Shown piece by piece: positions 11,560 to 23,128 of a stretch of DNA of 64,000 nt; the stretch's first letter is position 1; every line of letters begins with the position of its first letter. This DNA comes from Diatrype stigma. Taxonomy: Eukaryota; Ascomycota; Sordariomycetes; Xylariales; Diatrypaceae. The position numbers and the translations under genes are program-made. The stretch lies in contig JAKJXP020000062.1 of the NCBI GenBank assembly GCA_022225965.2, positions 124,001 through 188,000 of the forward strand, read 5' to 3'. The notes beneath the pieces are model-generated. The model ran no database searches, was not told the DNA's origin, and saw only the letters and a program-made list of their open reading frames with translations.

Positions 11560-12862
11560 GCGCCCCAGAAATTCGGACTGATGGATATGGGTATGGGTAT
11601 GGGCATCGCATGGCAACCCGTGAGGTGGCCCAGAGTTGTTACGATAGGTCGAGGATATATGAATAATGGAGGGATCACGATATGACGTTTTATGGCAACC
11701 TTCCACTGGGCAAGCTTTGCGAAGCTCCACTATGAGGAATACAATTACCCCTTGCGCCGATGATAAGTTCATACCATCTCTCGGTTTTCTTAGGAAGATC
11801 TGTTCATATTGGAATATATCGCCCCGTCTCTTATCCTTCAATTAACCATAATCTGGGATTCTCAGAAACAATCGTGCACACAGTAAATACTATATTCCTT
11901 TTTATACCTGCAAAAGACTACTTCGTCATGATTCATATTACACCTGGCATTCTCCACCCTATCCAACTGTGGTCGAATATATAAGTCCTCGAGGAATTTA
12001 ATGAATGCTAGGAGATGGGTAAAGGCGGATTCGTATGGAGTCAGAGGATAATATACCCCAAGTAGCTGAGTATGCAAAACCTGGGCTTCATGACCGAATG
12101 AACGGTAGCTGACGGGCTGCAACAGGATATACCTTCTGAAGCTGTTCGAGCCATAACGACACCCTTTCGACAGTTGTACAAACTCCTCTTCGCACTCTTC
12201 ATGTCTCCGGTATCAAAGACAAATATAATGAAAAGAAAACAAGATTTTGAGCCTCGATAGTCTGACAGAGACGTGGAAAACTCTTACTCCTGTCCCATCT
12301 GTGTCACGATTATGATTCTAGGTCTTGGTCCCTAGTGATTATGACCACGTCAACTGCTCCAGGCCAAAGTAATCCATTGTAGCACTACCTAAGTTCATGT
12401 GAACTAGATAACGACCGGTAATAGCATCTCAACAATGTTGCACTCCAACCAGATAGTAGCTACACACGCAGGTAGGTAGGTAAGTAGTCCAAACCCACAT
12501 AGATCAAAGACGCTGGCAACCTCCTACGCTCCAGCTCCTGAGCCATCCAAGCACAGGGCGCCAGTACTGCGCAGTGAAGTCCTGGCCGGGTAAGCTGGCA
12601 TCGGGATTTCTGTAGCCCGTGGCAGAGACAGGGACCCCGTAGCTAGACGGCCAGGTAAGCAAAACACATAACCGCATATCAGTTCGAGTCTTCATGTACT
12701 GGCGCCACAACTGTTCCCATTTCCAGTGCCCGTCCACATCCATTTGCCAGTTTTATTAGGGCCAGTCCACAGTGAGGTAGGGTACGGCAGGGCAGGGCAG
12801 GGCAGAGCTCGCACGGTGTGGTAGGTAGTTAGGTAGTGGCATGCAGGAGAAAGAAGACTGAC
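11560..12862. other. Intergenic, no supported gene
   Basis: A frame of 79 codons with a true ATG exists at 12504-12743 on the minus strand but lacks recognisable motifs and does not splice in phase to the RNase-like frame upstream of it. A GGTAGGTAGGTA run is at about 12470-12485 and a GGCAGG repeat at 12786-12806. Confidence 0.5.
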
Positions 12863-13314
12863 TTACTGTCGAACATTCGCCTCGTACTCGCCCCGGTCGG
12901 TAGTGACAGCGAGGTAGTTGAGGCCGGCATCGAGCCAAACGCGGTCGTTTCCGGGGTGCTGGCCCTCGACCCACCCGCGCGCCGTCAGCGGCACCTCGTA
13001 CACGGCATCTCCCCAGCTGGCGTCGCCGACGGGGACGCGCCGCAGACCGAAGCACTCGGGCCACACCTGGCGCGGGAAGGTCATCGTCGTCGTCGCCTTC
13101 GCCATCGCCGTCGCAATCATCATGTGCACGTCCACGTTCCTGCTCATGCCCATGCTACTACTGAGCTCCAGGTCCTCGTCGCCGTCGCACGAGAGGTCCT
13201 CCAGGCTGAGACCGCGCGCCGCGAACACGTCCCGCGCCAGTCGCAGCGCCGCCCAGATCGCGTCGCGCCGGTACAGGACTGCGTTGCCGCCGCCTTGGCG
13301 GGGGTTGTTGCACA
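12863..13314 (-). CDS. RNase T1-like protein lacking both catalytic histidines; 5' exon unresolved
   Basis: The frame runs from an AAGCAG acceptor (exon begins 13314) to TAA at 12863. Numbering the fragment from the codon before Cys2, it has the fungal guanyl ribonuclease (T1/F1) layout: an early Cys and an ALRLARD helix, an FPR segment (80-82), YEVPL (106-110), and HPGNDRVWL (120-128), ending where T1 ends. Glu107 and Arg125 match T1 Glu58 and Arg77. The positions of T1 His40 and His92 are Arg82 and Asp140, so RNase activity of the normal kind is unlikely. A Ser/Met-rich insertion sits at about 44-78. Non-catalytic RNase-like proteins are known among secreted fungal effectors; that role here is inference. 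No signal-peptide exon in phase could be found upstream (13320-13700), so this may be a pseudogene. Confidence 0.55.
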
Positions 13315-16300
13315 CTGCTTTTTATCAACGGGGTGGTGGTGGTTTGGGGTGTCAGCCGAGCAATACGTAGATAGACAGTAGATGTAGAGGAGGGAGAGTA
13401 AGGCCTTGGCTGCGCTGTGGAGGGATGGAGGTGATGGCCCCTTTTTTCTGTGGCGGAGACGATCACGAAGGACTTGACAACGCCGACTACAGCGACTACT
13501 GCTGCTACCGCTCACTTTCCCGTCAAGATCCGGGAGAGGGGCACTGAACTTGCATGCTCGACACGCAGGACCAATTGAAAGCGGGGTGAGTAAAAGAAAA
13601 GGGGTCGCTCGCTTACTAACGTACTGCAAAAACTCGAGTTAGCTAATTACCCCCCCCTTTTTCATATAGTCTAGCGACAATCATGAATTCCAAGTCGTGT
13701 ATCAGAGGCATGAACTTCGGTTGACAAAGGAGTGGGAGGTCTGCGCATGGGAATCATGAGCTGGGGAGGAGGGGGGACTGGAAGTGCCTACATCGGGGAT
13801 CCGATTGTTCGGATGCGTCCTCTAGTAGCTCGTGTCGTCAGTATCAATTTCTCTGTGTCCATCCAAAGAATGGCTCAAAGGCAGCGGGTAACGTGGGAGG
13901 GGGCCATTGTGCTCCATCCATAATGCAATCCCCGAGCAAGACCCCAAGTGAGCTTGTTTCGACAGTCCATGGGCGGCACGGCGAGCCGAGTACCCTCTCA
14001 AGGTTGAAAGGGATAAGGGGGTGGGGGCATGGTGAACAGCTGCATCAACCACATTGACTGACCTGGTATTCATCCAGTTCTGCATCTAGCGCGATCGGTC
14101 TTCGACCCGTCTCGCTGTTCCCTTGAGAAGAGGGGGGAGAATAAGGGCCTCCGATGACGACGATCTGAGTCGCATCTCGGGTTCTTGCTGCTGCAACAGG
14201 GTTGGCCGCCGTGTTGCCGATTGTTGCAGTCGAGCGCTGCTAGGGACAGGCTATATATGATGATGAGAACGATGATGGGGATCAAGTGGTAAGCAGTATT
14301 GGCCTAGCAGTAGCTGCTACCGGCTCGACTGAGAGCGATAATGAGGTTGCGATGTTATATATATATGCCGATGGTCGTTGCTCTGGAATGAAAATGACGT
14401 CGTTAAATCACTGAACCCTCATTGCGCTTATCTCGTCTTGTCTTGTCTGTTTCACATGTCAAGTACACATGGTCCAACATCTAGACTAGCCCGAGGAGCG
14501 AACCGGGTGGTTTCATAACAATAGCAATTGCTGCTGACCTGTTATTAATAGCTGGTCGATGGTAAGCTGTTGATAATCTTGATAAAACATCGAATAAGAT
14601 AAGTGAGGTTGGTCAAAAAAGCAAATAAGCGGTAAGTCGTTCGGAAAGGAACAAGGAAAAAGGAATGAGAGGGCAGAGATAACAAATTCCCTCATGTTAG
14701 ATAAGAGAGCTAACCAGGTGCCTCAGGCTCCTACAAGAGCACATAATAACAATGAATTGCCGCCGTTGTCGACGTCAGGTTGGGCGATTCCGCGAGCACT
14801 TTCCGAATGCTGCCTGGTTGTTATCTCCCGGTAGGGAGCATCTATCATTCAATCTGTGAGGCTTATATATTAGCTAATGGGATGCAGGTTCGAGGAACAG
14901 ATAACTACAACATCATCCGAATGCGGCGGAACGAATCCCACGGTTCTTTCCCCACGAGATTGTGATTGTGACTATGAGAGTGTTTGTTTATTTATATACA
15001 GGCCTCTTCTATTATTGAACCTACGCTTCGTGACTCCCTATTGGCCGGGGTTGGGATGAGGACATGTGTAGGGAAGTAAATGGTAAATCGACATGCCAAT
15101 TACCATTATGTCACGGACCCGGAAATACCCCCTGTCAGATATATATTAGTTGAATCTCCTCCCGCTTCGAGGGAGATTGGCGTAGTGCGGAGTCGGACTT
15201 TACGAAGTCTGGATTCCTTTTCTGTTTCGAATTGATCTACGTTTGTCACCGACCGCCGGCTATACCGGTTCACCTGCTCACCTCCGTCCCACGTAAGCAC
15301 AACACTGGTGACTAACGGGGAGGCTCTCACCTCGGTGAAGTACGGTTTCTAGACCTTAGAAGGTGAACTTCCGGAAAGCATCAACATGAAGCTCTGGAAT
15401 AACTATCTATCCATACCCACCCGGCTTACAACAATACTGAATACTGGCTAACACAAAACCTGACAGTTGGTTTAATGTAACTTCAATTTCGTTACTATAT
15501 CTTAGACACTGAGAAAGGGGCTGGTTAAGCTATATCGGAGCATATCTATCATCTGCCTAACGGCTGTTACGCGACTAACTAACAGTTGCATTGATGTAGT
15601 CAAACCCCCTAAATCTACACAACGCTGTTGCTCGACATAATTACGAGTACGGATCTGAACCAGTATTACCAAGCCCAAACTCAAATGTCAAGCTGTATAG
15701 TGTTTCACTTTATCGATGACCGAGGTCAATACTATGCCAGAATCCACGAAATACACTCATAGCTACCACCAGCCTCAAGTCCCATTCACCCAGGGCGAGT
15801 GTATCGTCGTATGCCAGCCAACACTCAATCTAATAATCGTACATATACAACAGACCATCCATTTTTCGAGTGTCAAACACTGCCGAAAACCTCAATCGAG
15901 GATGATGTGAGTTTGGATCAACGCCGATGTCATAAAGCCAATAGCTGGGGGTATTCAAGTTTTCTTTATTTTTATTCAAGCTCTGATAGTCGTCCGTCAT
16001 TTGCTTTATATATTCGACCCATTTATACCCCCTGAGTGCAACCAACCCAGCCCCATGCGAATCCGCAAGACACACGCACTTGAACCCCCTATGATCACGG
16101 CTGGCCGGTCTCGGAGGTGGATAATAATAAGAAGCCGATCGGATCGCCTATTCTAACTTATATCCCATCCCATTTCATCTTACAGGCACAAACCCCCTAT
16201 CTAGGTAGGTAGGTAGGCTGGCCTCGTCGGAATCTTGCGATGCTGCAAATGACCAATAGAAAGTTTGATAATGATAACAACAAAAAGAGACGTCGGATTC

Positions 16301-16597
16301 AATGGTATACTGTTCCCGTTCCTGAACGCCAAGTGCTGTGAGCCCGTGATCCTCTCCCCCCCCGCCCCTCAGACCTTCCCTGAACCAATGGAACAGCCCA
16401 ATTCTCAGTGGGATGTAGATGAATGCTAAAACAAAGAAGAGAAAAGTTAATAGGTATGCAGCATATTCCGCACTGTCTTGTCATCTGACCCTTTTGGCCA
16501 TGTCCACTCTTGGTTGAATCTGTAGTTTCGGATTAAACAGATCTAGATCCCCCCAGAATTCGTACCATCGACTCTCAAGCAACAATGAACCACTTTC
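13315..16597. other. Intergenic, no supported gene
   Basis: No coding frame with motifs or convincing exon structure was found. A C run of about 9 (13649-13657) and a TAGGTAGG run at about 16203-16215 are the only simple repeats of note. Confidence 0.5.
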
Positions 16598-17974
16598 TCA
16601 GTCCGTCTTCCAATGTAGTCCGCTATCTACATCGTCGTTTCCGAGGTATAGCTCGATGGCATACAAGCTCATTGTACCCACGACGTTGATCCAACGCCAC
16701 ACGTTGCCTCCCGCATCGCCATGTCGCAAAGTCCAGCCCTCTTCGCCATCACTAGTTGAAAAATGTTGAAGTAGAAGGCTCGTGTAAACGGCGATTAATA
16801 TCGAAGGCGAGAACCAGGAGAGGAACCCTAGAAGGCGGTTCGCGCCATCCGAATCGTCTAGAGATGGCCCCTCCATAAGAGCCCTGGCACCCGATTCTCG
16901 GATTGCCGGGATGATGCGAGTGGCGCAGTAGAAAACGATTATGCGGTACACAAGCGAAATCATGACCGAGGGGGCAATGGTTTGGAAGGCGGCATGAAGG
17001 AACTTCAGTGAGGAGTAGACGGCGGAGGGCAGTGTGCCGAGTAAGTGGAGGAACGTCGAGTAGCTTGCCATGATGATAGGTGGTAATGGCGGAAAATCCG
17101 GCTGGTTGGCGGCTTGCTCGGCGGCCGCTGCTTGCGCCTCTGGCGACAGGGCATAATCGGTGAAGATCTGGTAGATGCAGAGGACAACGTAAGAAAAGAG
17201 TAATGAGGACTCGATAGGATTACCACGCCCAGTCCCAATTCCCAGGCCACATAGGAACACTAAAGAAGTAACTGTTGCGCCAATCAGCGTTGCATCGCGA
17301 TTGTTAATTGATGGGAATAGTGCGACCCGCCACAGGAAGTAGAGAGCGCTGGCGATGATCATGGCGGAGATCATGAGAAGAATTAACTGGATTAGAGCGA
17401 CGTTAGTACAGGTTGCAATCCGACGCGAGCGAGAGGCGAAATAACTTACGACCCAAGTATCACTCCTTCCTCTATTTACGAGCCATCTGGATATCTGGCC
17501 AGCAGCCTGTATGACCAGAAGGGTGCAAAATCCTTCTAGAAGTTGAAAAACGGGGCTCGAATAGCGCAACGTCCTATCCCAGCCGCCCAAGGTCATAGAT
17601 TCTAGTAGGCCGCGGTCGCCGAAGAACCACTCGGACCAGGTAGTATGGTGCTCCTGGGTGCTGAAGCCGCTGATGGTTCGAGAAACCCAGTCGGTGCTGT
17701 TGGCGTCGACGGCGAAGCGGTGCAACGACCATATCAACAGACTGGGGATGACAAACCACTGGGCGGTCTGGAGGGCTTTCATGAAGGTCCATCGTACGCG
17801 CGAGTTGTCTGGGGTTGCGAGCTTGACAGAGCTGTAGATGATGTAGAAGACAAACAGGGTGAGGCTGTACGCCAACCCGCTGTCCTGGCCGCCGACATCG
17901 AAAGATATGGGGATGGAAAGAACGACGGCTAGAAGAAAAATAGAGCTAAAGATGACGTTGAAGAACCACCACAT
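16598..17974 (-). CDS. ICE2: ICE2 family ER membrane protein, 2 exons
   Basis: Exons are 17450-17974 and 16598-17386. The 63-base intron has a GTAAGT donor, a TACTAAC branch site and a CCAG acceptor. The spliced product is 437 residues with about ten membrane segments. It carries the family's conserved stretches: FDVGGQDSGLAYSLTLFVFY, TLGGWDRTLRYSSPVFQLLE, GQISRWLVNRGRSDTWV, GIGTGRGNPIESSLLFSYVV, PPLPPIIMASYST and RIIPAIRESGARAL. Family knowledge: yeast Ice2 is an integral ER protein needed for normal cortical ER structure and inheritance and for lipid storage control, acting with lipid droplets and restraining the Nem1-Spo7 phosphatase. The intron length is a multiple of three and has no stop in frame, so retention would insert 21 residues without truncation. 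Start chosen because the N-terminal MWWFF fits the family. Confidence 0.93.
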   Translation of the reverse strand: MWWFFNVIFSSIFLLAVVLSIPISFDVGGQDSGLAYSLTLFVFYIIYSSVKLATPDNSRVRWTFMKALQTAQWFVIPSLLIWSLHRFAVDANSTDWVSRTISGFSTQEHHTTWSEWFFGDRGLLESMTLGGWDRTLRYSSPVFQLLEGFCTLLVIQAAGQISRWLVNRGRSDTWVVSYFASRSRRIATCTNVALIQLILLMISAMIIASALYFLWRVALFPSINNRDATLIGATVTSLVFLCGLGIGTGRGNPIESSLLFSYVVLCIYQIFTDYALSPEAQAAAAEQAANQPDFPPLPPIIMASYSTFLHLLGTLPSAVYSSLKFLHAAFQTIAPSVMISLVYRIIVFYCATRIIPAIRESGARALMEGPSLDDSDGANRLLGFLSWFSPSILIAVYTSLLLQHFSTSDGEEGWTLRHGDAGGNVWRWINVVGTMSLYAIELYLGNDDVDSGLHWKTD

Positions 17975-19309
17975 CGGCGCGTTGTTGGTGGTGGCTGTTG
18001 CCGCGCCGAACGGGCGAGGCGTCTGGCCAGGGTTGGATATGTAGGATATGTATTTCCCTTCTCAGGCAGCTGTTCGTTCTGATCTGGACCTCGGTAGGCG
18101 CCAGGCCCTGTTCAATTTCGAGTACTGGGCTGGCGAGAATTTAAAGGAGCGAATGTGGGCGTGGACGGGATGTGAATCAGCGACTGTGACCCCGTATGAT
18201 CATGGAGAAATGCCTGGCGTCTGGCGTGCACGAAAATTCGCTGGATTCGCTGGATTCGCTGGATTCGCTGTAGGTGGCTGCTATTGGTGTCGCGTTTCGA
18301 TAAGAGCGGGCGGGCTAATCGGCGGGACAGGAGGTTAGTCTGTAGGTTGGTTCGTGATGAATATTTTAGCCTTAGGCCAGGATGGATAAACAGGGGAAGG
18401 AGATGGTGGATTCGGCAGGAGTGCTACCTTGTATCATGAGCTATTAGGTGTGCGGCATGAGGTGAGGTGTGAAGTATGAGGTGTGAGGTATGAGAGGTAT
18501 GAGGGAGTAGATGATGATGGCACAAAGTGGTGGTGGTGGTGGTGGTGGTGGTGGTACTGGTACTGGTACTGGTGGTGGTACTGGTGGTGGTACAACGAGA
18601 CTGGTGGTGGTGCTGCTGGCAGCCGTGGTGTTGGTTGGTGGGAATGTGATAAAGTGGCAGCAACTTCCAAGCTTTGATCATGGCTCCAGGGAAGGTGGCT
18701 GCTTACCTAGCAGCCCTGAGATTAAGTACCTATCGAGGTCGGTGTTGTACCTAGGTGTGCTGGTGTGTAACGTGTTGGTGTGCTGGGGCACTGGGGCGCT
18801 GGGGTGCTAAAACCAGTTGACTGGAGTTGACCTCACCTACCCACTTCTGCCACTTTGCCTAGCAGGTTCTTTAGGTACCTGTCCGCAGCCTGTCGGTGGA
18901 AAGGGTACTTCATTGTGGCTGAGGATTGACATTGCGGCTTGCCCGATTAAGCCTTCAGCCCAGCGCAATGGCCAGCACAAATGACGATACCCAGCGGAAG
19001 CCCTAGCGGTCAATGACCTAAAATGGTGTGGCTCGTGCTTTCAAAATCACATGCCATTATTCTCATCTATCACCTAGACATCTCTGAAGAGTTTGGATAT
19101 TAATCAGACAAGGGCGCTTCCACTTTGAAGAGCATGGAATGAGGATGTAACAAATATATAATAAAAGAAGGCATTGAGCTTGTCTGTAAACCTCAGGATT
19201 GGCTGTGCAAGGGAATCAATCAATATGAATAATTTTCTGTGATGTGAATATTGAAAAATTGCCTGCAAGGGTGAAGGGTCGCGCAAGGGTGCATGTATGT
19301 AGCTACATG
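17975..19309. other. Intergenic with simple repeats
   Basis: This stretch holds a CTGGATTCG triplication at about 18239-18269 and the long GGT/TAC tract described separately. No gene is supported. Confidence 0.5.
18526..18606. repeat. (GGT)n/(GGTACT)n microsatellite
   Basis: About ten GGT units are followed by alternating GGTACT and GGT units. It makes apparent Gly- or Trp-rich frames on one strand and His/Thr-rich frames on the other, which are not genes. Confidence 0.95.
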
Positions 19310-19622
19310 TAACGTTTTCCACCCCCTTTCGGGACACACTAGGATCTGGGACGCCCCTATTTCTTATATAGTAATACCAACTTTAAAAATTCATAACTTC
19401 ACCAATACTGCTCGGAAATACATGCAACTTTATATATGACTTAATTACATAAAGCTTTATGTAGGAAAAATTTCACAAAATTTAATTCGAAGATTTAAGG
19501 CAGAAAAGGGCTATATATGGTTATGGTAATATCGGTTATGTCGATATATCCTTTTATCCCTCATATGAGAAATGGGGCCGTCCCAGATCCTAGTGTGTCC
19601 CGGAAGGGGGTGGAAAACGTTA
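19310..19622. mobile_element. MITE with 47 bp inverted repeats and TA target duplication
   Basis: The element is 309 bases (19312-19620). Its left end ACGTTTTCCACCCCC continues to GGGACACACTAGGATCTGGG, and the reverse complement of the right end (19574-19620) matches it over about 47 bases with one transition and one 1-base indel. TA is found on both sides (19310-19311 and 19621-19622), the expected target duplication of Tc1/mariner-class transposons. The interior is AT-rich and non-coding, so the copy is non-autonomous. High similarity of the arms suggests recent movement or hairpin-driven correction. Confidence 0.9.
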
Positions 19623-21118
19623 TGTGTGTATGTATGTACCATTGGAACCGGGACTTCCAGGTTTGATGTCCACCTGTCCAGGCATCTGGGGGCACTTGAA
19701 AGCACTGGCACTTCAAGCAAGGTACGGGTCCAGGCTGCCAGGTTCGCCCAGACTTGGCTTTTCTAGCGCCTGCAAGGCGTGGATACGAACCCCAGTTCCC
19801 TGCTTCTGGCTGGCTTTCGCGTCATTCCGACCTTTTGACCCTTTACCTCTTACTTCTTGACTGCGCCTCTGTCCCGTATTGTGTCATTCATGTCATAACA
19901 CATATATACCTGTATACCATATATCTGTGTATCATCGAAAGAAGCCTACCGCATCATGAATGGATGCCAGTTACTCCAGCCCTTCACTTGATGGTCTGGG
20001 TGAAGGGATGCTCCGGCAGATACCTATTTACTTAGGTATCGGAACACGACCAAGTATGCATTCCAGCTGATCCCCCCCTATTTGCCAGATGCTTCCACAT
20101 CATTGTGTTGCGTGCTGCATGCCAGCCATACTAGCTGACTAGGTAAAATGGTAGATCTGAAAGCCCCGCAGTAAAACGTGTAACTTTAGACGATCATTTG
20201 GAATCTCCTACTACGTACTTCGTAGTCGCGGTAGGATGAAGCGAAAACCAACCTAGGGGACCTAGGGGACCTAGGGGAACTAGACCTTACATATTTCATA
20301 CTGATCATGATAATCTCGCCTTCATTTTCGGTCAAACTTGACTTCTGGCGAAGTAACACCGATAAGCAGCCCACCAGGAAGCCTGCTACATATATCTATC
20401 CAATGTCGGCGCTGCCACCATCCAGGAACAAAGATTCTGGCCAAGCGGCATACCACCTACGGACTACTACGTAGTATCTTGCCAAGGCGATGCTGAGGTC
20501 TCGACCTACACCCTTCTACACTCAATATTTATTATAACTATGTAGAAGGGCCTTTATACAGTTATACAGGGAGAGTACCTATCCGAGTACAGTTGCCCGG
20601 TCCCTGTATGGAGACTGCGGAACTTATCCGTAGAAGCGGTCAACCGCACTCCTTAGTGCTACCCGAAATAGTCCGAGTACGCAAAACTTTAGTATGGAGG
20701 TATTACTTGATACAGCTGGCAGACTATAGAATGAGTCCAACGTCCTTGTAAGTATGCCAAATAGTTGTAATGAGCAACATGTTCTCGCCGTGCCGAGGTT
20801 CATACACGATGCACAATAGTTCTGTATATTCTATAAAATAACAGGCACGGGTGTTGAATCTAAGGGAATAAAAACGACATGTCCATCTAGGACCATGGCA
20901 TAACTGCCTCCCGGAATAATATGCCATAGGGATAAAACCTATGACTTGCAGTTTACCCCTGATGATCCTGATCTGTCTCGGTATCATTGCTATTGGATTT
21001 TCAAGCCCTCACAAGACACCTAACAAAGCCTTTTAATTGTCAAAATAACAGCCAAGCAGAAAATACTATATGCCTATCTATTATATGAGCACTATGTAAT
21101 CCTAATATCGATGTTAGG
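19623..21118. other. Intergenic, no supported gene
   Basis: A triplicated CCTAGGGGA unit is present at about 20251-20283. No coding frame is supported and I see no RNA gene. Confidence 0.5.
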
Positions 21119-21240
21119 TGTTGAACTGAGGGTCAAGGCTGGAGTAAGTGCGAGTATAATACAAAGTCCTTGAACCATTTGTATATATAAGCAGACGTGT
21201 CCTCCCTCTAGAATAGCAGTAGCTACTTAGTCAACTAAGC
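21119..21240 (+). repeat. LTR-like dispersed repeat, copy E
   Basis: The stretch begins TGTTGAACTGAGGGTCAAGG, contains CTGGAGTAAGTGCGAGTATA, a TATATATAAGCAGACG core-promoter-like segment and TCCTCCCTC. It matches 25128-25240 through this length. A start with TG and a TATA box fits an LTR, and a TTCAAACA motif occurs at about 21590, but a full LTR could not be closed by eye. Confidence 0.6.
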
Positions 21241-22762
21241 TCATTATCCCGACTTTCAGCATTATGGTCCTAGGACGACCAGAAAGCGTGATTCTCTGGC
21301 CATCCCCCAGACCTCTCACATATACTAGATTTCCAGATATAAACCTTCACAGCTTCTTATGGATTCCGAACAGGACATGCTCGTACGATATACAGTCTCC
21401 AACTTAAGATATACACATTGCCTCCCCCGGAGTTGGTCCCTCTTGTGTTGTATTGTCCATATTTCAAGGGGAGATATATCCTGCCACCCCTTTGGAAAAC
21501 GAACGTGAGAGGGGGGCGCTCACTTAATTCCACGGCAGGTAGTCTCAAGAACGCTGCTATGGCCACGATATGTAGGGCCTCCCATTGTTCAAACATACAC
21601 CCGTCGCGGCAGAATGGGTCTATTCTGGAGCTGCTCTAGAGAGGTATAGCGCTCTCGCTAGGCCCCCTCTTCGGAGCCCATTGGGGCGTATATAGAGCTC
21701 CAATCTCCCCCATCCGTCCCGGACGCTTCCCTTTCTATCCCTCCTTAGAGCTTTAGCAAGGCGTAATTCAAAACGCGATAACACCACAATTTTGAATCAA
21801 ACCCAATAGTTAATCAAAGCAAATAATATTCTTCTTGCTGGACGCGCTGTTTCCTGGTTTTCGAAAGCCAGAGTTAAGCGGTGGCGGCACAACCGTCCTG
21901 TATGTTATGTTGTTGGTCACACTTCCAAGAGCAGAATTGGGTTTCAAGACCTAGGAGAATCAATGAAAGTGCATTAAGAACATTGCGATACCATCAAGAT
22001 AACCTTCTGCAGCCGATTGCTGTCAGGGTATGGCGTCACGTGACCCCTACAGGGGCTCGTGAGGGGTATAAATACAGGTCCGTACGGCTTCTGGGCTTCC
22101 TGGAATCCTAGAAGGTCAGGTTTCAGACTGTTGTTAATACGAAAGGTTGCCCTGGCACTCTGATCCTACACAAAAACTGACAATTGCTGATCCGGTTGAA
22201 TTCCTTAACTCTACGTTCATCTGTCACTTTCTCTCGTTGGTCTGGAGTAATCAAGAGCTTCATCAATAATAGCATCAAAAGGGTACAGCATAGAGTGCAT
22301 GTAGCTCATACTGACTGTACCTAGGTAGAGGATGTTGGGAACCATGAGGCAATATACATGTTGAAGAGTGTGCCAATAGTTGTGGGCAGCCGAGGTAAGC
22401 ATGAATATCTAATCAATATCTAGTGGGGTGCTTCATTTGAGGATTGGCCTGGAAGGTACTCTGTAATGCTGTTGTAATGCTGTAATGCCATGGATTGACT
22501 CATCAGGACAAGTGCTTTGGGCCCGATGATAGGAGTAATACTCTTGATTTGGCATCTGTCGTTATTTATCTCCCAGAGTTGGATCCTGACCCTAACTCCT
22601 ATTTACTTGCGCCATGTCCGACATGCAAGCAGGAGCTCCCTCCTCCTTAGCCTTTGGGTAAGCTAGGATTGTTTACTTATCAAAATAACGGGTATGTAAT
22701 ATGGTGATGCCCTGCATGCAGACATGATCAATGGATATGGTTTGCAACAGTTACCATGTTGC
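21241..22762. other. Intergenic, no supported gene
   Basis: No gene is supported. Weak similarity to the region after 25240 (a GGGGGGCG...CTTAATTC segment near 21511-21530 and 25353-25372) suggests the same dispersed repeat continues. Confidence 0.4.
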
Positions 22763-22943
22763 CAGGGTCTCAAGCAGCGCAATCCACTCCAACTAACACC
22801 CTGGATTTAATAGATTGCCATTGCCCAACTACAACCAAATTGCGTTTGTTTTGCAGGTTGCGCAATTTATACATATACCGAGTGGGCGAATTGCAAGGGC
22901 TGGTGGCCATCGCGTTGCAGTGGACGCGTTCCTTGGCACCCCG
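22763..22943. mobile_element. Small non-autonomous hAT element
   Basis: The left end CAGGGTCTCAAGCAGCGCAA and the reverse complement of the right end (about 22913-22943: CCGGGGTGCCAAGGAACGCG then TCCACTGCAAC) are imperfect inverted repeats. Both resemble the right end of the hAT element at 2110-2139. The interior has TTGCAGGTTGCGCAAT, also present near 29383. About 181 bases, no coding. The flanking 8 bp duplication is not clear, so the insertion is probably old. Confidence 0.7.
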
Positions 22944-23128
22944 GTTCTGATATGTGTACCGTCATATTGGTAAGAACAATATTGCATTCAGCACAACTAA
23001 CCAAAGAAATTTCTATAGATGAGGGGAGATCTTTGAGGACCCTTCAATGAAGAGCTGATACATCACTTGGTGTAATCCTCTTATCAATAAAGCCGTGGTG
23101 CTTTATATAAGTAATTCGGCACCTCACA

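Noticed and set aside
12504..12743. 79-codon ATG frame downstream of the RNase-like exon
   Set aside because: It does not splice in phase to the RNase-like frame, which already ends where T1-type RNases end, and shows no motif.
18424..18681. His/Thr-rich and Trp/Gly-rich open frames on both strands
   Set aside because: They are translations of the GGT/ACC microsatellite, with no flanking coding evidence.
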